A stretch of DNA of 64,000 nucleotides from Candidatus Desulfobacillus denitrificans (lineage in GTDB: Bacteria; Pseudomonadota; Gammaproteobacteria; Burkholderiales; Rhodocyclaceae), in the NCBI GenBank assembly GCA_017347485.1, contig AP021857.1, forward strand, positions 186,001 through 250,000, read 5' to 3'. The translations under genes and the position numbers were made by a program. Below, in pieces: positions 1-8,966 of the stretch (positions are counted from its first letter, which is position 1; every line of letters begins with the position of its first letter). Under the pieces are notes generated by a model. It saw nothing but the letters and a program-made list of their open reading frames with translations. It was not told the origin of the DNA and ran no database searches.

Positions 1-4
1 ATGC

Positions 5-25
5 AAAACGGCCTTTCGTTTTTTT
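5..25 (+). terminator. Possible weak intrinsic terminator at the left edge
   Basis: AAAACG and CGTTTT can pair around a GCCTTT loop and run into a T7 tract on the plus strand. It faces the end of the leftward FadB-like gene, so it would end a rightward transcript entering from outside the window. The stem is short and AT-rich, so this is a weak call. Confidence 0.25.
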
Positions 26-44
26 GATTCTTGCTGATTATGGC

Positions 45-2180
45 CTAAACCGGAAAGAATTGTGCACCCTCGGCCGCTTTTTTGCGCAGGTTCTCGGTGG
101 GACGGAAGCGCTCGCCGCATTGTTCCGCTAGGCGGTCGCAGGCGGCGACGAAATTCGCCACGCCCATGGTGTGGATCTGGCCGATCGGCCCGCCGCGGAA
201 GGGCGGGTAGCCCCAGCCGAGGATGGCGCCGACGTCGGCGTCGGCCGGCGAGGTGAGCACGCCTTCGTCCATGCAGCGCACGGTCTCCAGCGACTGGATC
301 AGCATCAGGCGCTCGACCACGGCTTCGAGTCCGGGTTGCTCGGCCTTCACCGGGAAATGCTCGGCGAGGCCCGGCCACAGATGCTTCCTCGCATCGGCCG
401 GATATTCGTAGAAGCCGTGGCCGCCCTTCTTGCCGAGGCGGCCGAGCTTGTCCGCCATCAGCGCGGCGACCTGGTCGGCGGCGCGCGACACGTATTGGTC
501 GCCGAGATCCTTCTTCGTCTGGCTGGCGATCTTGTGCACCAGCTCGATGGAAACCTCGTCGGCCAGCGCCAGCGGCCCCACCGGCATGCCGGCCAGCCGC
601 CCGGCGTTGTCGATCAGCGCCGGGGCGACGCCTTCCTGCAGCAGGGCCATGCCCTCGGAGAGGTAGGTGCCGAAGACGCGGCTGGTGTAGAAGCCGCGCG
701 CGTCGTTCACCACGATCGGCGTCTTGCCGATGGCGCGCACGAAGTCCATCGAACGGGCCAACGTCTGCTGCGAAGTTTGCTTGCCCATGATGATTTCCAC
801 CAGCGGCATCTTGTCGGCGGGCGAGAAGAAATGCAGGCCGATGAAATTCGCCGGCCGCGCGCTCGCCTCGGCCAGCCCGGTGATCGGCAGGGTGGAGGTG
901 TTGGAGGCGAAGAGGGCGTCGGCCGCAATCACGGCTTCGGTCTTCTTCGTCACGTCGGCCTTGAGGGCGCGGTCCTCGAACACCGCCTCGACCACCAGCT
1001 CGCAGCCGGCGAGGTCGGCGTAGTCGGTGGTGGGCTTGATGCGCGCCAGCACGGCCGCGGCGCCGTCCTGCGGCAACTGACTTTTGGCGACGCGCTTCTC
1101 CAGCAGTTTCGCCGAGTAGGCCTTGCCTTTCTCAGCGTTCTCCTGCGTGCTGTCGAGCAGCACCACCTCGAGGCCGGCGGTCGCCGCTGCATGGGCGATG
1201 CCGGCGCCCATCATGCCGGCGCCGAGCATGCCGATCTTCGTAAACTTCTGCACCGGCACGTCCTTCGGCCGGCGCGCCAGCTTGTTGGCGTCCTGCATGA
1301 AGAAGAACAGGCTGCGAATCATGTTCTTCGCCACCGGGCCCGTCACCAGGTTCACGAAGTAGCGCGTCTCGATGGCCAGCCCGGTGTCGATGTCGGTCTG
1401 CAGGCCCTCGAAGACGCAGGAGAGGATGTGCTTCGGCGCCGGGTAGTTGCCCTGCGTCTTCTCGCGCAGCATGGCGTTGCCGGCCATGAAGGTCTGCATG
1501 CCGGAGGGCGTCATGACGCCGCCGCCGGGAATCCTGAAGCCCTTCTGGTCCCAGGGCTGCAGGGTCTTGCCGCCCTTGGCCGTGGCGTCGAGCAGCCAGG
1601 CACGCGCGGCATCGCGCTCCTTGCCGGCGGGAACGACGGCGTGGATGAGGCCCTGCTTCTGCGCGTCGGCGGCCTTGATGCGCTTGCCTTCGGTGAGCAG
1701 CATCAGCGCCGGCTGGATGCCCATCAGGCGCGGCGCGCGCTGCGTGCCGCCGGCGCCGGGCAAGAGGCCCAGCGTGACTTCGGGGAAGCCGAAGCGTGCC
1801 TTCGGATTGTCGGCAGCGACGCGGTAGTGGCAGGCAAGCGCGACCTCCAGGCCGCCGCCGAGGGTGGTGCCGTTCAACGCCGCCGCCACCGGCTTGCCGG
1901 TCGTCTCCAGCGTGCGCATCAGCTTGTGCCAACCCTTCAGGTTGTCGCTCATGGCCTGCGCGTCGCCGGCTTTGAGCAGCATCTCGAGGTCGCCGCCGGC
2001 GATGAAGTCGGCCTTGGCCGAGGCGACGAGGAGGCCCTTCACGGCGGGGTCGGCCAGCGCCTTCTGCACGCACGCGGCGAAGGCCGCCATGGTTTCTTCG
2101 TTCAAGACGTTCTGCGAGCGGCCCGGCAGGTCCCACTCGAGGGTGGCGATGCCTTCTGAATCGACGTTGTAGTTGATCAT
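45..2180 (-). CDS. Bifunctional enoyl-CoA hydratase / 3-hydroxyacyl-CoA dehydrogenase (FadB/FadJ family)
   Basis: The 711-residue protein should hydrate trans-2-enoyl-CoA and then oxidise L-3-hydroxyacyl-CoA with NAD in the cytoplasmic beta-oxidation cycle. The N-terminal crotonase half (about 1-190) has GGGLE with Glu112 and the GFPEVTLG segment with Glu134, matching the two catalytic glutamates of the family. The Rossmann motif GAGMMGAGIAHAAA starts near residue 320, and GLHFFSPADKMPLVEI carries the dehydrogenase histidine. Length is normal for FadB/FadJ. It is last in a leftward operon, 7 nt after the thiolase stop. FadB and FadJ cannot be told apart from sequence alone. The ATG has only a weak upstream GAGA. 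Confidence 0.93.
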   Translation of the reverse strand: MINYNVDSEGIATLEWDLPGRSQNVLNEETMAAFAACVQKALADPAVKGLLVASAKADFIAGGDLEMLLKAGDAQAMSDNLKGWHKLMRTLETTGKPVAAALNGTTLGGGLEVALACHYRVAADNPKARFGFPEVTLGLLPGAGGTQRAPRLMGIQPALMLLTEGKRIKAADAQKQGLIHAVVPAGKERDAARAWLLDATAKGGKTLQPWDQKGFRIPGGGVMTPSGMQTFMAGNAMLREKTQGNYPAPKHILSCVFEGLQTDIDTGLAIETRYFVNLVTGPVAKNMIRSLFFFMQDANKLARRPKDVPVQKFTKIGMLGAGMMGAGIAHAAATAGLEVVLLDSTQENAEKGKAYSAKLLEKRVAKSQLPQDGAAAVLARIKPTTDYADLAGCELVVEAVFEDRALKADVTKKTEAVIAADALFASNTSTLPITGLAEASARPANFIGLHFFSPADKMPLVEIIMGKQTSQQTLARSMDFVRAIGKTPIVVNDARGFYTSRVFGTYLSEGMALLQEGVAPALIDNAGRLAGMPVGPLALADEVSIELVHKIASQTKKDLGDQYVSRAADQVAALMADKLGRLGKKGGHGFYEYPADARKHLWPGLAEHFPVKAEQPGLEAVVERLMLIQSLETVRCMDEGVLTSPADADVGAILGWGYPPFRGGPIGQIHTMGVANFVAACDRLAEQCGERFRPTENLRKKAAEGAQFFPV

Positions 2181-2187
2181 TGTTGTC

Positions 2188-3396
2188 TCAGATGCGTTCG
2201 ATGATGGTTGCCGTGCCCATGCCGGCGCCGACGCACAGCGTGGCCAGCCCGGTGGCGAGGTTGCGCCGCTCGAGCTCGTCGAGCAGCGTGCCGAGGATCA
2301 TGGCGCCGGTGGCGCCGAGCGGATGGCCCATGGCGATGGAGCCGCCGTTGACGTTCATCCGGTCGTGCGAAATGCCGAGCAGGCGCATGTAGTGCACGAC
2401 CACGGCGGCGAAGGCCTCGTTGAGTTCATAGAGGTCGATGTCCTTCACCGACATGCCGGCGCGCTTCAACGCCTTCTCGGTGGCCGGCGCCGGGCCGGTC
2501 AGCATGATCGAGGGCTCGGAGCCGGTCGAGGCGAAAGCGCGGATGCGGGCGCGCGGCTTGAGGCCGAGCTTCTGCCCCATCTCCTTGGTGCCGAAGAGCA
2601 CGGCAGCGGCGCCGTCGACGATGCCCGAGCTGTTGCCGGCGTGGTGCACGTGATTGACGCGCTCGACCTCCGGGTAGCGCTGCAGGATCACCGAATCGAA
2701 GCCGTACTGCTCGCCCTGCTCGGCGAAGGCCGGCTTGAGCTGGCCCAGCGATTCCAGCGTCGTCTCCGGGCGCATGTACTCGTCGCGGTCGAGGATGGTC
2801 AGGCCGTTCACGTCCTTCACCGGCACGATGGACTTCTTGAAGCGGCCCTCGTCCCAGGCCTGCTTGGCGCGGCGCTGCGACTCGGCGGCGTAGGCGTCGA
2901 GTTCCTGCCGCGAGTAGCCCCACTTGGTGGCGATCAGGTCGGCGGAGATGCCCTGCGGCACGAAGTAGGTCTTCGCCGCCACCTGCGGGTCGGTCGGCCA
3001 GGCGCCGCCCGAGGAGAACATCGGCACGCGCGACATCGACTCGACGCCGCCGCCGACGACGAGGTCGGACTGGCCGGACATGATCTGCGCCGCCGCCTGG
3101 TTGCAGGCCTCCAGGCCGGAGGCGCAGAAGCGGCTGACGGTGACGCCGGAGGCGGTGAGCGCGTAGTCGGCGTAGAGCGCGGCGACGCGGGCGATGTCGG
3201 CGCCCTGCTCGGCGACCGGCTCGACGCAGCCGAGGACGACGTCGTCCACCAGCGCGGTGTCGAGAGCGTTGCGGTCGCGCACGGCGCGCAGGGCGGTGGC
3301 GGCCAGCTCGATCGGCGTGACGCCGTGCAGCGCGCCGTCCTTGCGGCCCTTGCCGCGCGGCGTGCGCACGGCGTCGTAGATGTAGGCTTCGGTCAT
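2188..3396 (-). CDS. Acetyl-CoA acyltransferase (thiolase)
   Basis: This 402-residue thiolase should cleave 3-ketoacyl-CoA with CoA, the last beta-oxidation step. The nucleophile Cys91 lies in [28 protein letters not shown] holds the catalytic His, and CVGAGMG near the C-terminus holds the second Cys. I start at [17 protein letters not shown]; the much longer open frame upstream is antisense-free chance reading through the dehydrogenase gene in another frame. The gene lies 2 nt after the acyl-CoA dehydrogenase stop and 7 nt before the FadB-like gene, so the three are co-transcribed. Confidence 0.93.
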   Translation of the reverse strand: MTEAYIYDAVRTPRGKGRKDGALHGVTPIELAATALRAVRDRNALDTALVDDVVLGCVEPVAEQGADIARVAALYADYALTASGVTVSRFCASGLEACNQAAAQIMSGQSDLVVGGGVESMSRVPMFSSGGAWPTDPQVAAKTYFVPQGISADLIATKWGYSRQELDAYAAESQRRAKQAWDEGRFKKSIVPVKDVNGLTILDRDEYMRPETTLESLGQLKPAFAEQGEQYGFDSVILQRYPEVERVNHVHHAGNSSGIVDGAAAVLFGTKEMGQKLGLKPRARIRAFASTGSEPSIMLTGPAPATEKALKRAGMSVKDIDLYELNEAFAAVVVHYMRLLGISHDRMNVNGGSIAMGHPLGATGAMILGTLLDELERRNLATGLATLCVGAGMGTATIIERI

Positions 3397-3398
3397 GG

Positions 3399-4535
3399 TC
3401 AAAGCGTCCTCGAGATGATCTCTTTCATGATTTCGTTGGTGCCGCCGTAGATGCGTTGCACGCGGGCGTCGGCGTAGGCGCGCGCGATCGGGTATTCCCA
3501 CATGTAGCCATAGCCGCCGTGCAGCTGCAGGCAGGCGTCGATCACCTTGCACTGCAGGTCGGTGGTCCAGTACTTCGCCATCGAGGCGTCGACGGCGTCG
3601 AGCTTGTCCTGCAACAGCAGCTCCATGCAGCGGTCGACGAAGACGCGGGCGATCTGGATCTCGGTCTTCAGCTCGGCCAACGTGAAGCGGGTGTGCTGGA
3701 AGTCCATCACCTCCTTGCCGAAGGCCTTGCGCTCGTGGCAGTAGGCGACGGTCCACGCCAGCGCCGCCTCGGCCGCCGCCACCGCGCCGAGGGCGATCTG
3801 CATGCGCTCCCAGGGCAGTTCCTGCATGAGGTACACGAAGCCGGCGCCCTCGTCGCCGAGCAGGTTGGCGGCCGGCACCTTGACGTTGTCGAAGAACAGT
3901 TCCGCCGTGTCCTGCGCCTTCATGCCGAGCTTCTTCAGGCGCTTGCCCTTGGAGAAGCCGGGCATCGACGTGTCGACGACGAACAGGCTGATGCCCTTGT
4001 AGCCCTTGGCGGCATCGGTCTTGGCGACGACGATGACCAGATCCGAGTGCCAGCCGTTGGTGATGAAGGTCTTCGAGCCGTTGATCACCCAGTGGTCGCC
4101 CTGCTTCACGGCGGTGGTCTTGATGCCCTGCAGGTCGCTGCCTGCGGCCGGCTCGGTCATGGCGATGGCGCCGATCATTTCGCCGCTGGCCATCTTCGGC
4201 AGGTAGGCCTGCTTCAGCTGCTCGCTGCCGTAATGCAGGATGTAGGGCGCGACGATCTCGGAGTGCAGGCTGAAGCCGAGACCGGAGTCGCCGATGCGGT
4301 ACTGCTCCTCGATCAGCACCGTGCTGTACAGCTTGTCGGCGCCGGCGCCGCCGTACTGCTCGGGCATCGAGGGGCAGAGGAAGCCGGCGGCGCCGGCCTT
4401 CAGCCACACCTCGCGATCGACATAGCCCTGCTCCTCCCAGCGCTCGCGGTGCGGCTGCACCTCGGTCTCCATGAAGCGCCGCGCGGCGTCGCGGAACAGC
4501 GTGTGCTCCTCGCTGAACAAGGTTCTCTCGATCAT
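3399..4535 (-). CDS. Acyl-CoA dehydrogenase, long-chain (ACADL) type
   Basis: A 378-residue FAD enzyme for the first oxidation of acyl-CoA, passing electrons to ETF. AMTEPAAGSDLQG is the FAD/substrate signature. The C-terminal IYGGTNEIMKEII has Gly where short/medium-chain enzymes have their catalytic Glu, and QELPWERM supplies the alternative Glu used by LCAD and isovaleryl-CoA dehydrogenase. QLHGGYGYMWEYPIA also resembles LCAD. I choose ATG 4535, which has GGAGAGGG 2-9 nt upstream, over a longer in-frame start that would overlap the promoter. First gene of the leftward operon with thiolase and the FadB-like protein. Confidence 0.92.
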   Translation of the reverse strand: MIERTLFSEEHTLFRDAARRFMETEVQPHRERWEEQGYVDREVWLKAGAAGFLCPSMPEQYGGAGADKLYSTVLIEEQYRIGDSGLGFSLHSEIVAPYILHYGSEQLKQAYLPKMASGEMIGAIAMTEPAAGSDLQGIKTTAVKQGDHWVINGSKTFITNGWHSDLVIVVAKTDAAKGYKGISLFVVDTSMPGFSKGKRLKKLGMKAQDTAELFFDNVKVPAANLLGDEGAGFVYLMQELPWERMQIALGAVAAAEAALAWTVAYCHERKAFGKEVMDFQHTRFTLAELKTEIQIARVFVDRCMELLLQDKLDAVDASMAKYWTTDLQCKVIDACLQLHGGYGYMWEYPIARAYADARVQRIYGGTNEIMKEIISRTL

Positions 4536-4563
4536 AGCCCTCTCCGATTGCAATGGACGGGCA

Positions 4564-4592
4564 AGGGTAGTAAAGTGCAAAAATTCTGTCAA
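4564..4592 (-). promoter_or_regulatory. Predicted sigma70 promoter of the leftward beta-oxidation operon
   Basis: On the minus strand a perfect TTGACA (-35, 4587-4592) is followed after 17 nt by TACCCT (-10, 4564-4569). Transcription would start near 4557, giving a 5' leader of about 20 nt that includes the ribosome site. The -10 box is poor, which suits a regulated promoter. Confidence 0.45.
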
Positions 4593-4594
4593 GC

Positions 4595-4606
4595 AAGCAA
4601 TTGCTT
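4595..4606. promoter_or_regulatory. Palindrome AAGCAATTGCTT, probable operator
   Basis: A perfect 12-bp palindrome sits directly upstream of the -35 box of the leftward operon and 20-odd nt upstream of the rightward start codon. Such placement suits a dimeric regulator serving both divergent acyl-CoA dehydrogenase operons. The TetR encoded at 8953-9564 is one candidate; the link is inference. Confidence 0.4.
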
Positions 4607-4627
4607 TGTGCCCTTTCGGAGGCTTTC

Positions 4628-6274
4628 TTGGACGCCAAACATCCTCCCCTGATGGCCACGCACGAGGTCATCAACCAGGCCCATGCGCTGGAGAACTACA
4701 ACGCCTACGCCCGCAATATTCCGCTGCAGGAGGCCGCCGCGCGCGAGGGCGCCGGCTGGGCGCACGACTGGCTGATGGCGCGCGGCGCCGAGGTCGGCAG
4801 CGCCGAGTGGATCGAGCACGGGCGCCTCGCCAATGTGAACGCGCCGCAGCTGCGCCTGTTCGACCGCTACGGCAACCGCCGCGACGAGGTGGAGTTCCAT
4901 CCCTCCTGGCACGAGTGCCTCGGCTGGTTAAAGCGCCACGGCTGCGACACCGGGCCGTGGGCCGAGCCGAAGAAGGGCGCCCACGTTGCCCGCGCCGCCG
5001 CCTACGTCATGTTCGCCGAGATCGAGGACGGCTCGCTCTGCCCGACCACCATGACCTACGGCGCGGTGCCGGTGCTCAAGCACGTGCCGGAGATCGCCCG
5101 CGACTGGATGCCGCTGCTGCTGTCGCGCGAGTACGACCGGCGCTTCATTCCCGCCGCGCAGAAGAAGGGCGTGCTGATCGGCATGGGCCTGACCGAGAAG
5201 CAGGGCGGCTCCGACGTGCGCGCCAATACCACACGCGCCGAGCAGTTGAGCGACGGCTCCTGGCGCATCGTCGGCCACAAGTGGTTTTTGTCGGCGCCGA
5301 TGTGCGACGCCTTCCTCGTCACGGCGCAGTCGCCGAAGGGCCTCTCCTGCTTCTTCGTGCCGCGCTGGACGCCGGACGGGCGCCTCAACGAGATCCGCAT
5401 CCAGCGCTTCAAGGACAAGATGGGCGATCGCTCCAACGCCGGCGCCGAGGCCGAGTTCTGGGGCTCGACCGGCTGGCTGGTCGGCGAGGAGGGGCGCGGC
5501 ATCCCCACCGTGCTGGAGATGGGCGTGTACACCCGCCTCGACTGCGCCATCGGCTCGACAGGCATCATGCGCGCCGCGCTATCGCAGGCGATGCACCACA
5601 CCAGCTTGCGCGCCGCCTTCGGCAAGCTGCTGCGCCAGCAGCCGCTGATGCAGAACGTGCTGGCCGACATGGCGCTCGAAGTCGAAGCCGCCACGGCGCT
5701 GTCGCTGCGCCTGGCGCGCGCCTTCGACGCGCAGGAGGACGAAGCCGAGAGCCAGCTGCGCCGCATCCTCACGCCGCTCGCCAAATACTGGATCTGCAAG
5801 CGCTGCCCGACGCTGGTCGCCGAGGCGATGGAGGTGCACGGCGGCAACGGTTACGTCGAGGAAGGCCCGATGCCGCGCCTGTTTCGGCAGAGCCCCTTGA
5901 ACTCCATCTGGGAGGGCTCGGGCAACGTGATGTGCCTCGACGTGCTGCGCGCCATGGCGAAGCACCCGCGCAGCGTCGAGTTCCTCATGGCCGAGATCGA
6001 GCCGGCCTTCGGCAAGAGCGCGGTGTTCGACCGCTGGGTGTCCTGGCTCAAGGACGAGCTGCAGGATGCCGATGCCATCGAAAGCCGCGCGCGCCGCCTG
6101 GTGCAGGACCTGGCGCTGGCGCTGCAGGGCGCGCTGCTGCTGCGCTTCGCGCCGGACTACGTCGCGCAGGCCTTTTGCGCGACGCGCCTGGCGGGCGACT
6201 GGGGCTACGCCTTCGGCACGCTGCCGAAGAACAGCGATTTCGAATCCATCCTCAAGCGCGCCTGGCCGGAATGA
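4628..6274 (+). CDS. AidB-like acyl-CoA dehydrogenase
   Basis: About 548 residues, of the AidB/isovaleryl-CoA dehydrogenase-like branch that is much longer than ordinary acyl-CoA dehydrogenases. The N-terminal NYNAYARNIPLQEAAAREGA segment, LIGMGLTEKQGGSDVRANTT, KWFLSAPMCDAFLV and NSIWEGSGNVMCLDVLR are family hallmarks. The start is best placed at TTG 4628, 5 nt after a GGAGG (4618-4622); the first ATG (4652) lacks a ribosome site. E. coli AidB binds DNA and FAD, but in catabolic operons homologues are assumed to oxidise acyl-CoA. It diverges from the leftward beta-oxidation operon and heads the rightward operon with the AtuA-like genes. Confidence 0.87.
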   Translation: MDAKHPPLMATHEVINQAHALENYNAYARNIPLQEAAAREGAGWAHDWLMARGAEVGSAEWIEHGRLANVNAPQLRLFDRYGNRRDEVEFHPSWHECLGWLKRHGCDTGPWAEPKKGAHVARAAAYVMFAEIEDGSLCPTTMTYGAVPVLKHVPEIARDWMPLLLSREYDRRFIPAAQKKGVLIGMGLTEKQGGSDVRANTTRAEQLSDGSWRIVGHKWFLSAPMCDAFLVTAQSPKGLSCFFVPRWTPDGRLNEIRIQRFKDKMGDRSNAGAEAEFWGSTGWLVGEEGRGIPTVLEMGVYTRLDCAIGSTGIMRAALSQAMHHTSLRAAFGKLLRQQPLMQNVLADMALEVEAATALSLRLARAFDAQEDEAESQLRRILTPLAKYWICKRCPTLVAEAMEVHGGNGYVEEGPMPRLFRQSPLNSIWEGSGNVMCLDVLRAMAKHPRSVEFLMAEIEPAFGKSAVFDRWVSWLKDELQDADAIESRARRLVQDLALALQGALLLRFAPDYVAQAFCATRLAGDWGYAFGTLPKNSDFESILKRAWPE

Positions 6275-6378
6275 AGCAACCGCCTTCAACACAGAGAGCA
6301 CAGAGGCACAGAGAAAGGCAATTCAAGAAAATGTACTTTCTCTGCGCCCTCTGTGCCTCTGTGTCCTCCGTGTCGAAA
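6272..6378. repeat. CACAGAG/CTCTGTG dyad repeat, copy 1
   Basis: This intergenic stretch starts at the TGA stop of the AidB-like gene and carries CACAGAG-rich sequence (about 6288-6317) mirrored by CTCTGTG-rich sequence (about 6336-6366), able to form a long hairpin. A second copy lies at 14642-14748 and also begins at a stop codon (TGAAGCAA...CCGC). It provides the 5' leader of the downstream gene. Confidence 0.8.
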
Positions 6379-6395
6379 GAGGCGATGTTTCTTTC

Positions 6396-7778
6396 ATGAA
6401 AACCGTCCGCGTTGGCGCCGGCCTCGGCTTCTACGGCGACTCGTGGAAGCCGGTTGCCGCCAGCATCGCGCGCGGCGGAGTGCAGTACATCGGCTCGGAC
6501 CACCTCGCCGAGCTGACCCTGGCGATCCTGCAGAAGGACCGCATGAGGGATCCGGCAGCCGGCTACACGCGCGACCTGGTGCCGATGCTGACCAGCCTGT
6601 GGCCGCTGGCGCAGCAGCACGGCGTGAAGTTCCTGCTGAATGCCGGCGGCCTCAACCCCGAGGGCGCGCGCGACGCCCTCGTCGCGGAATTCAATAAACG
6701 TGGCTGGAAGGCAAAGATCGCCACCGTCACCGGCGACGCGGTGATTGATCGCATCGACGCCCTGCGCGCGGCCGGCGAGTCGCTCGACCACCTCGATACC
6801 GGCACCGCCATCGACAGCGTGCGCGAGCGGCTGCTCTTCGCCAACGTCTACCTCGGCGCGCAGCCGCTGGTGCGGGCGCTGGAAGCCGGCGCCGACATCG
6901 TGCTCACCGGCCGCGTCGCCGACGCCGCGCTGTTCCTGGCACCCTTGATCCACGAGTTCGGCTGGGCGGCGGACGACTGGAACCGTCTCGCCGCAGGCCT
7001 CACCGTCGGCCACCTGCTGGAATGCTCCGGCCAGGGCAGCGGCGGCAATTTCAATTCATATCTCGCCAATGGATGGGAGTCGGTGCCCGACCTCGGCCAC
7101 ATTGGCTACCCGATCGCGGAAGTCAGCCCCGACGGCACGGCGGTGATCACCAAGGCGCCGGGCACCGGCGGCCGCGTCGACTTCGACACCGTGCGCCAGC
7201 AGCTGCTCTACGAAGTGCACAACCCGCACGCCTATTTTTCGCCCGACGTCGTGCTCGACATGGGCACGCTGAAGCTCGAGGACCTCGGCGGCGACCGCGT
7301 GAAAGTGAGCGATGCCACCGGGCGGCCGCGCCCGGAAAAATTGAAGATCGTCGCCGGCTACGACGACGGCTGGGCCGGCACCGCCACCATCGGTTATTGC
7401 TGGCCAGGCGCCATGCGGAAGGCGCGCGCCACCGAGGCCATCGTCCGCAAGCAGCTCGCCGAACTGAAGCTCGCCTACGACGAGATCCATACCGAGTTCC
7501 TCGGCTACGACTCGCTGCTCGGCGCGCTCGCCGACGATTCGCGCATCGAGGAGCTCAACGAGGTTTACCTGAAGATGTCGGTGCGGGCGAAGGACCGCCG
7601 CCTGGCCGAGGCCTTCCCGCGCCAGTTTCCTTGGCTGGCGCTGTCCGGCCCGCCGACGGCGAGCGGCTTCTCCGGCATCGAGGCCCCGCGCCAGCTGCTC
7701 GGCCTGTGGCCGACGCTGGTCAAACGCGAGTTGATCGAACCCGAAGTAAAAGTCAGTCTGCAGGAGACGGCGCGATGA
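6396..7778 (+). CDS. AtuA-like acyclic terpene utilization protein (DUF1446), large domain
   Basis: The 460-residue protein matches the DUF1446/AtuA family found in Pseudomonas acyclic terpene (citronellol/geranyl) operons and in many acyl-CoA catabolic clusters; its exact reaction is not established. Visible features are the GAGLGFYGDSWKP start, a TGRVADAALFLAPL segment near 170, and LECSGQGSGGNFNSY near 210. The start is ATG 6396 with AAAGAGG about 13 nt upstream. In many relatives this domain is fused to a small C-terminal domain; here that part is a separate downstream gene (7894-8205), separated by hairpins. Context argues for branched or isoprenoid acyl-CoA degradation. Confidence 0.85.
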   Translation: MKTVRVGAGLGFYGDSWKPVAASIARGGVQYIGSDHLAELTLAILQKDRMRDPAAGYTRDLVPMLTSLWPLAQQHGVKFLLNAGGLNPEGARDALVAEFNKRGWKAKIATVTGDAVIDRIDALRAAGESLDHLDTGTAIDSVRERLLFANVYLGAQPLVRALEAGADIVLTGRVADAALFLAPLIHEFGWAADDWNRLAAGLTVGHLLECSGQGSGGNFNSYLANGWESVPDLGHIGYPIAEVSPDGTAVITKAPGTGGRVDFDTVRQQLLYEVHNPHAYFSPDVVLDMGTLKLEDLGGDRVKVSDATGRPRPEKLKIVAGYDDGWAGTATIGYCWPGAMRKARATEAIVRKQLAELKLAYDEIHTEFLGYDSLLGALADDSRIEELNEVYLKMSVRAKDRRLAEAFPRQFPWLALSGPPTASGFSGIEAPRQLLGLWPTLVKRELIEPEVKVSLQETAR

Positions 7779-7793
7779 AGGCCTATCCCCCGC

Positions 7794-7844
7794 CCCCTTT
7801 CCCGCGGAAAGGGGTGACGAAAGTTCAGCCGCGCAATGCGCGGC
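7794..7844. repeat. Two small hairpins between the split AtuA parts
   Basis: CCCCTTTCC-CGC-GGAAAGGGG (7794-7814) forms a 9-bp stem, and GCCGCGC-AAT-GCGCGGC (7828-7844) a 7-bp stem. Neither is followed by a T tract, so they look like REP-like elements or mRNA processing/stability structures rather than terminators. Their position separates two halves of what is often one protein. Confidence 0.6.
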
Positions 7845-7893
7845 TTCCGGTTGTTGACTTGCCGCCTCCTTGGGACGGCCCGGCGGAGGCAGC

Positions 7894-8205
7894 TTGAAAC
7901 GCAAACTGGTTGAAATCGCCCACGCCCGCAGCGGCGACAAGGGCGACCGCTGCGACTTCGGTCTCTTTGCGCCGGACGCGGCGACCTACGCCGTGCTCAA
8001 GCGCGAGGTGACGCCGGAGCGCCTCGCCCGCCACTTCGCCGGCACGGCGAGCGGACCGGTCGAGCTCTACCCGCTCGACAACCTGCTGGCGCTGAAGATC
8101 GTGCTCAACGGCGCCCTCTCCGGCGGCGCCGCGCGTTCCCTGCGCAGCGACAATCTGGGAAAATGCGCCGCCGCCGCACTGCTGCGCATGGAAATCGAGA
8201 CATGA
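7894..8205 (+). CDS. AtuA-like small C-terminal domain protein
   Basis: A 103-residue protein starting KRKLVEIAHARSGDKGD, the typical opening of the small domain that accompanies or is fused to AtuA/DUF1446 proteins. No ATG is available in the right place; TTG 7894 lies 4 nt after GGAGG (7885-7889), so a TTG start is proposed. Its stop overlaps the next ATG by 4 nt (ATGA), implying translational coupling with the enoyl-CoA hydratase gene. It probably forms a complex with the 6396-7778 product. Confidence 0.8.
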   Translation: MKRKLVEIAHARSGDKGDRCDFGLFAPDAATYAVLKREVTPERLARHFAGTASGPVELYPLDNLLALKIVLNGALSGGAARSLRSDNLGKCAAAALLRMEIET

Positions 8206-8966
8206 GTGTTCGAATAGAGAAGAACGGCCGCGTCACCACGGTGATCCTCGACCGTCCGGAGAAGCGCAATGCCGTCGACCGGCCGACGGCCACGGCGCTC
8301 GCCGCGGCCTTCCGCGCCTTCGATGCCGATGCCGAATCCGACGTCGCCGTGCTGTGGGGCGCGGGCGGGCATTTTTGCGCCGGCGCCGACCTCGGCGCGT
8401 TCTCCGAGGAGGCGCGACGCAACGCGCTCTCGCCCGAAGGCGACGGGCCGATGGGGCCGACGCGCCTGCAACTGTCGAAGCCGGTGATCGCCGCGGTTTC
8501 CGGCTACTGCGTCGCCGGCGGGCTGGAGCTGGCCTGCTGGTGCGACCTGCGCGTGGCCGAGCAAAGCGCGACCTTCGGCGTGTTCTGCCGCCGCTTCGGC
8601 GTGCCGCTCATCGACGGCGGCACGGTGCGGCTGCCGCGGCTGATCGGCGCCTCGCGCGCGATGGACCTGATCCTCACCGGCCGCCCGGTCGGCGCCGCGG
8701 AGGCGCTGGCGATGGGACTGGCCAACCGCGTCGTCGCCGACGGCACGGCGCGCGCGGCGGCCGAGGCGCTGGCGGCGGAGCTGGCGAAGCATCCGCAGAC
8801 CTGCCTGCGCAACGACCGGCTCTCCAGCCTCGAGCAATGGGGACTGTCGCCGATGCAAGCGATGGCGAACGAATTCACGCACGGACTGAAAACACTGGAA
8901 AGCGGCGAGTGGCTGCAAGGCGCCGCACGCTTCGGGAATGGGGAAGGGAAGCATGGCGCGTTCTGA
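8202..8966 (+). CDS. Enoyl-CoA hydratase/isomerase (crotonase family)
   Basis: The 254-residue protein has the crotonase oxyanion-hole motifs GGHFCAGADLGAF (about residues 59-71) and GYCVAGGLELACWCD (about 102-116). It should hydrate or isomerise enoyl-CoA esters in the cytoplasm. The chosen ATG overlaps the preceding stop, and 14 nt of its 3' end overlap the TetR gene. The operon position after the AidB-like and AtuA-like genes suggests one pathway. The precise substrate cannot be read from the sequence. Confidence 0.88.
   Translation: MSVRIEKNGRVTTVILDRPEKRNAVDRPTATALAAAFRAFDADAESDVAVLWGAGGHFCAGADLGAFSEEARRNALSPEGDGPMGPTRLQLSKPVIAAVSGYCVAGGLELACWCDLRVAEQSATFGVFCRRFGVPLIDGGTVRLPRLIGASRAMDLILTGRPVGAAEALAMGLANRVVADGTARAAAEALAAELAKHPQTCLRNDRLSSLEQWGLSPMQAMANEFTHGLKTLESGEWLQGAARFGNGEGKHGAF

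Noticed and set aside
3397..4674. Upstream extension of the thiolase frame across the acyl-CoA dehydrogenase gene
   Set aside because: The extension overlaps a well-supported gene in another frame and reads as low-complexity Arg-rich sequence; thiolase homology starts at [10 protein letters not shown].
6278..6395. Small protein-coding gene in the CACAGAG repeat (LCALCASVSSV-like readings)
   Set aside because: The peptide is the translation of a dispersed repeat, and the same reading arises at the second copy; no ribosome site.
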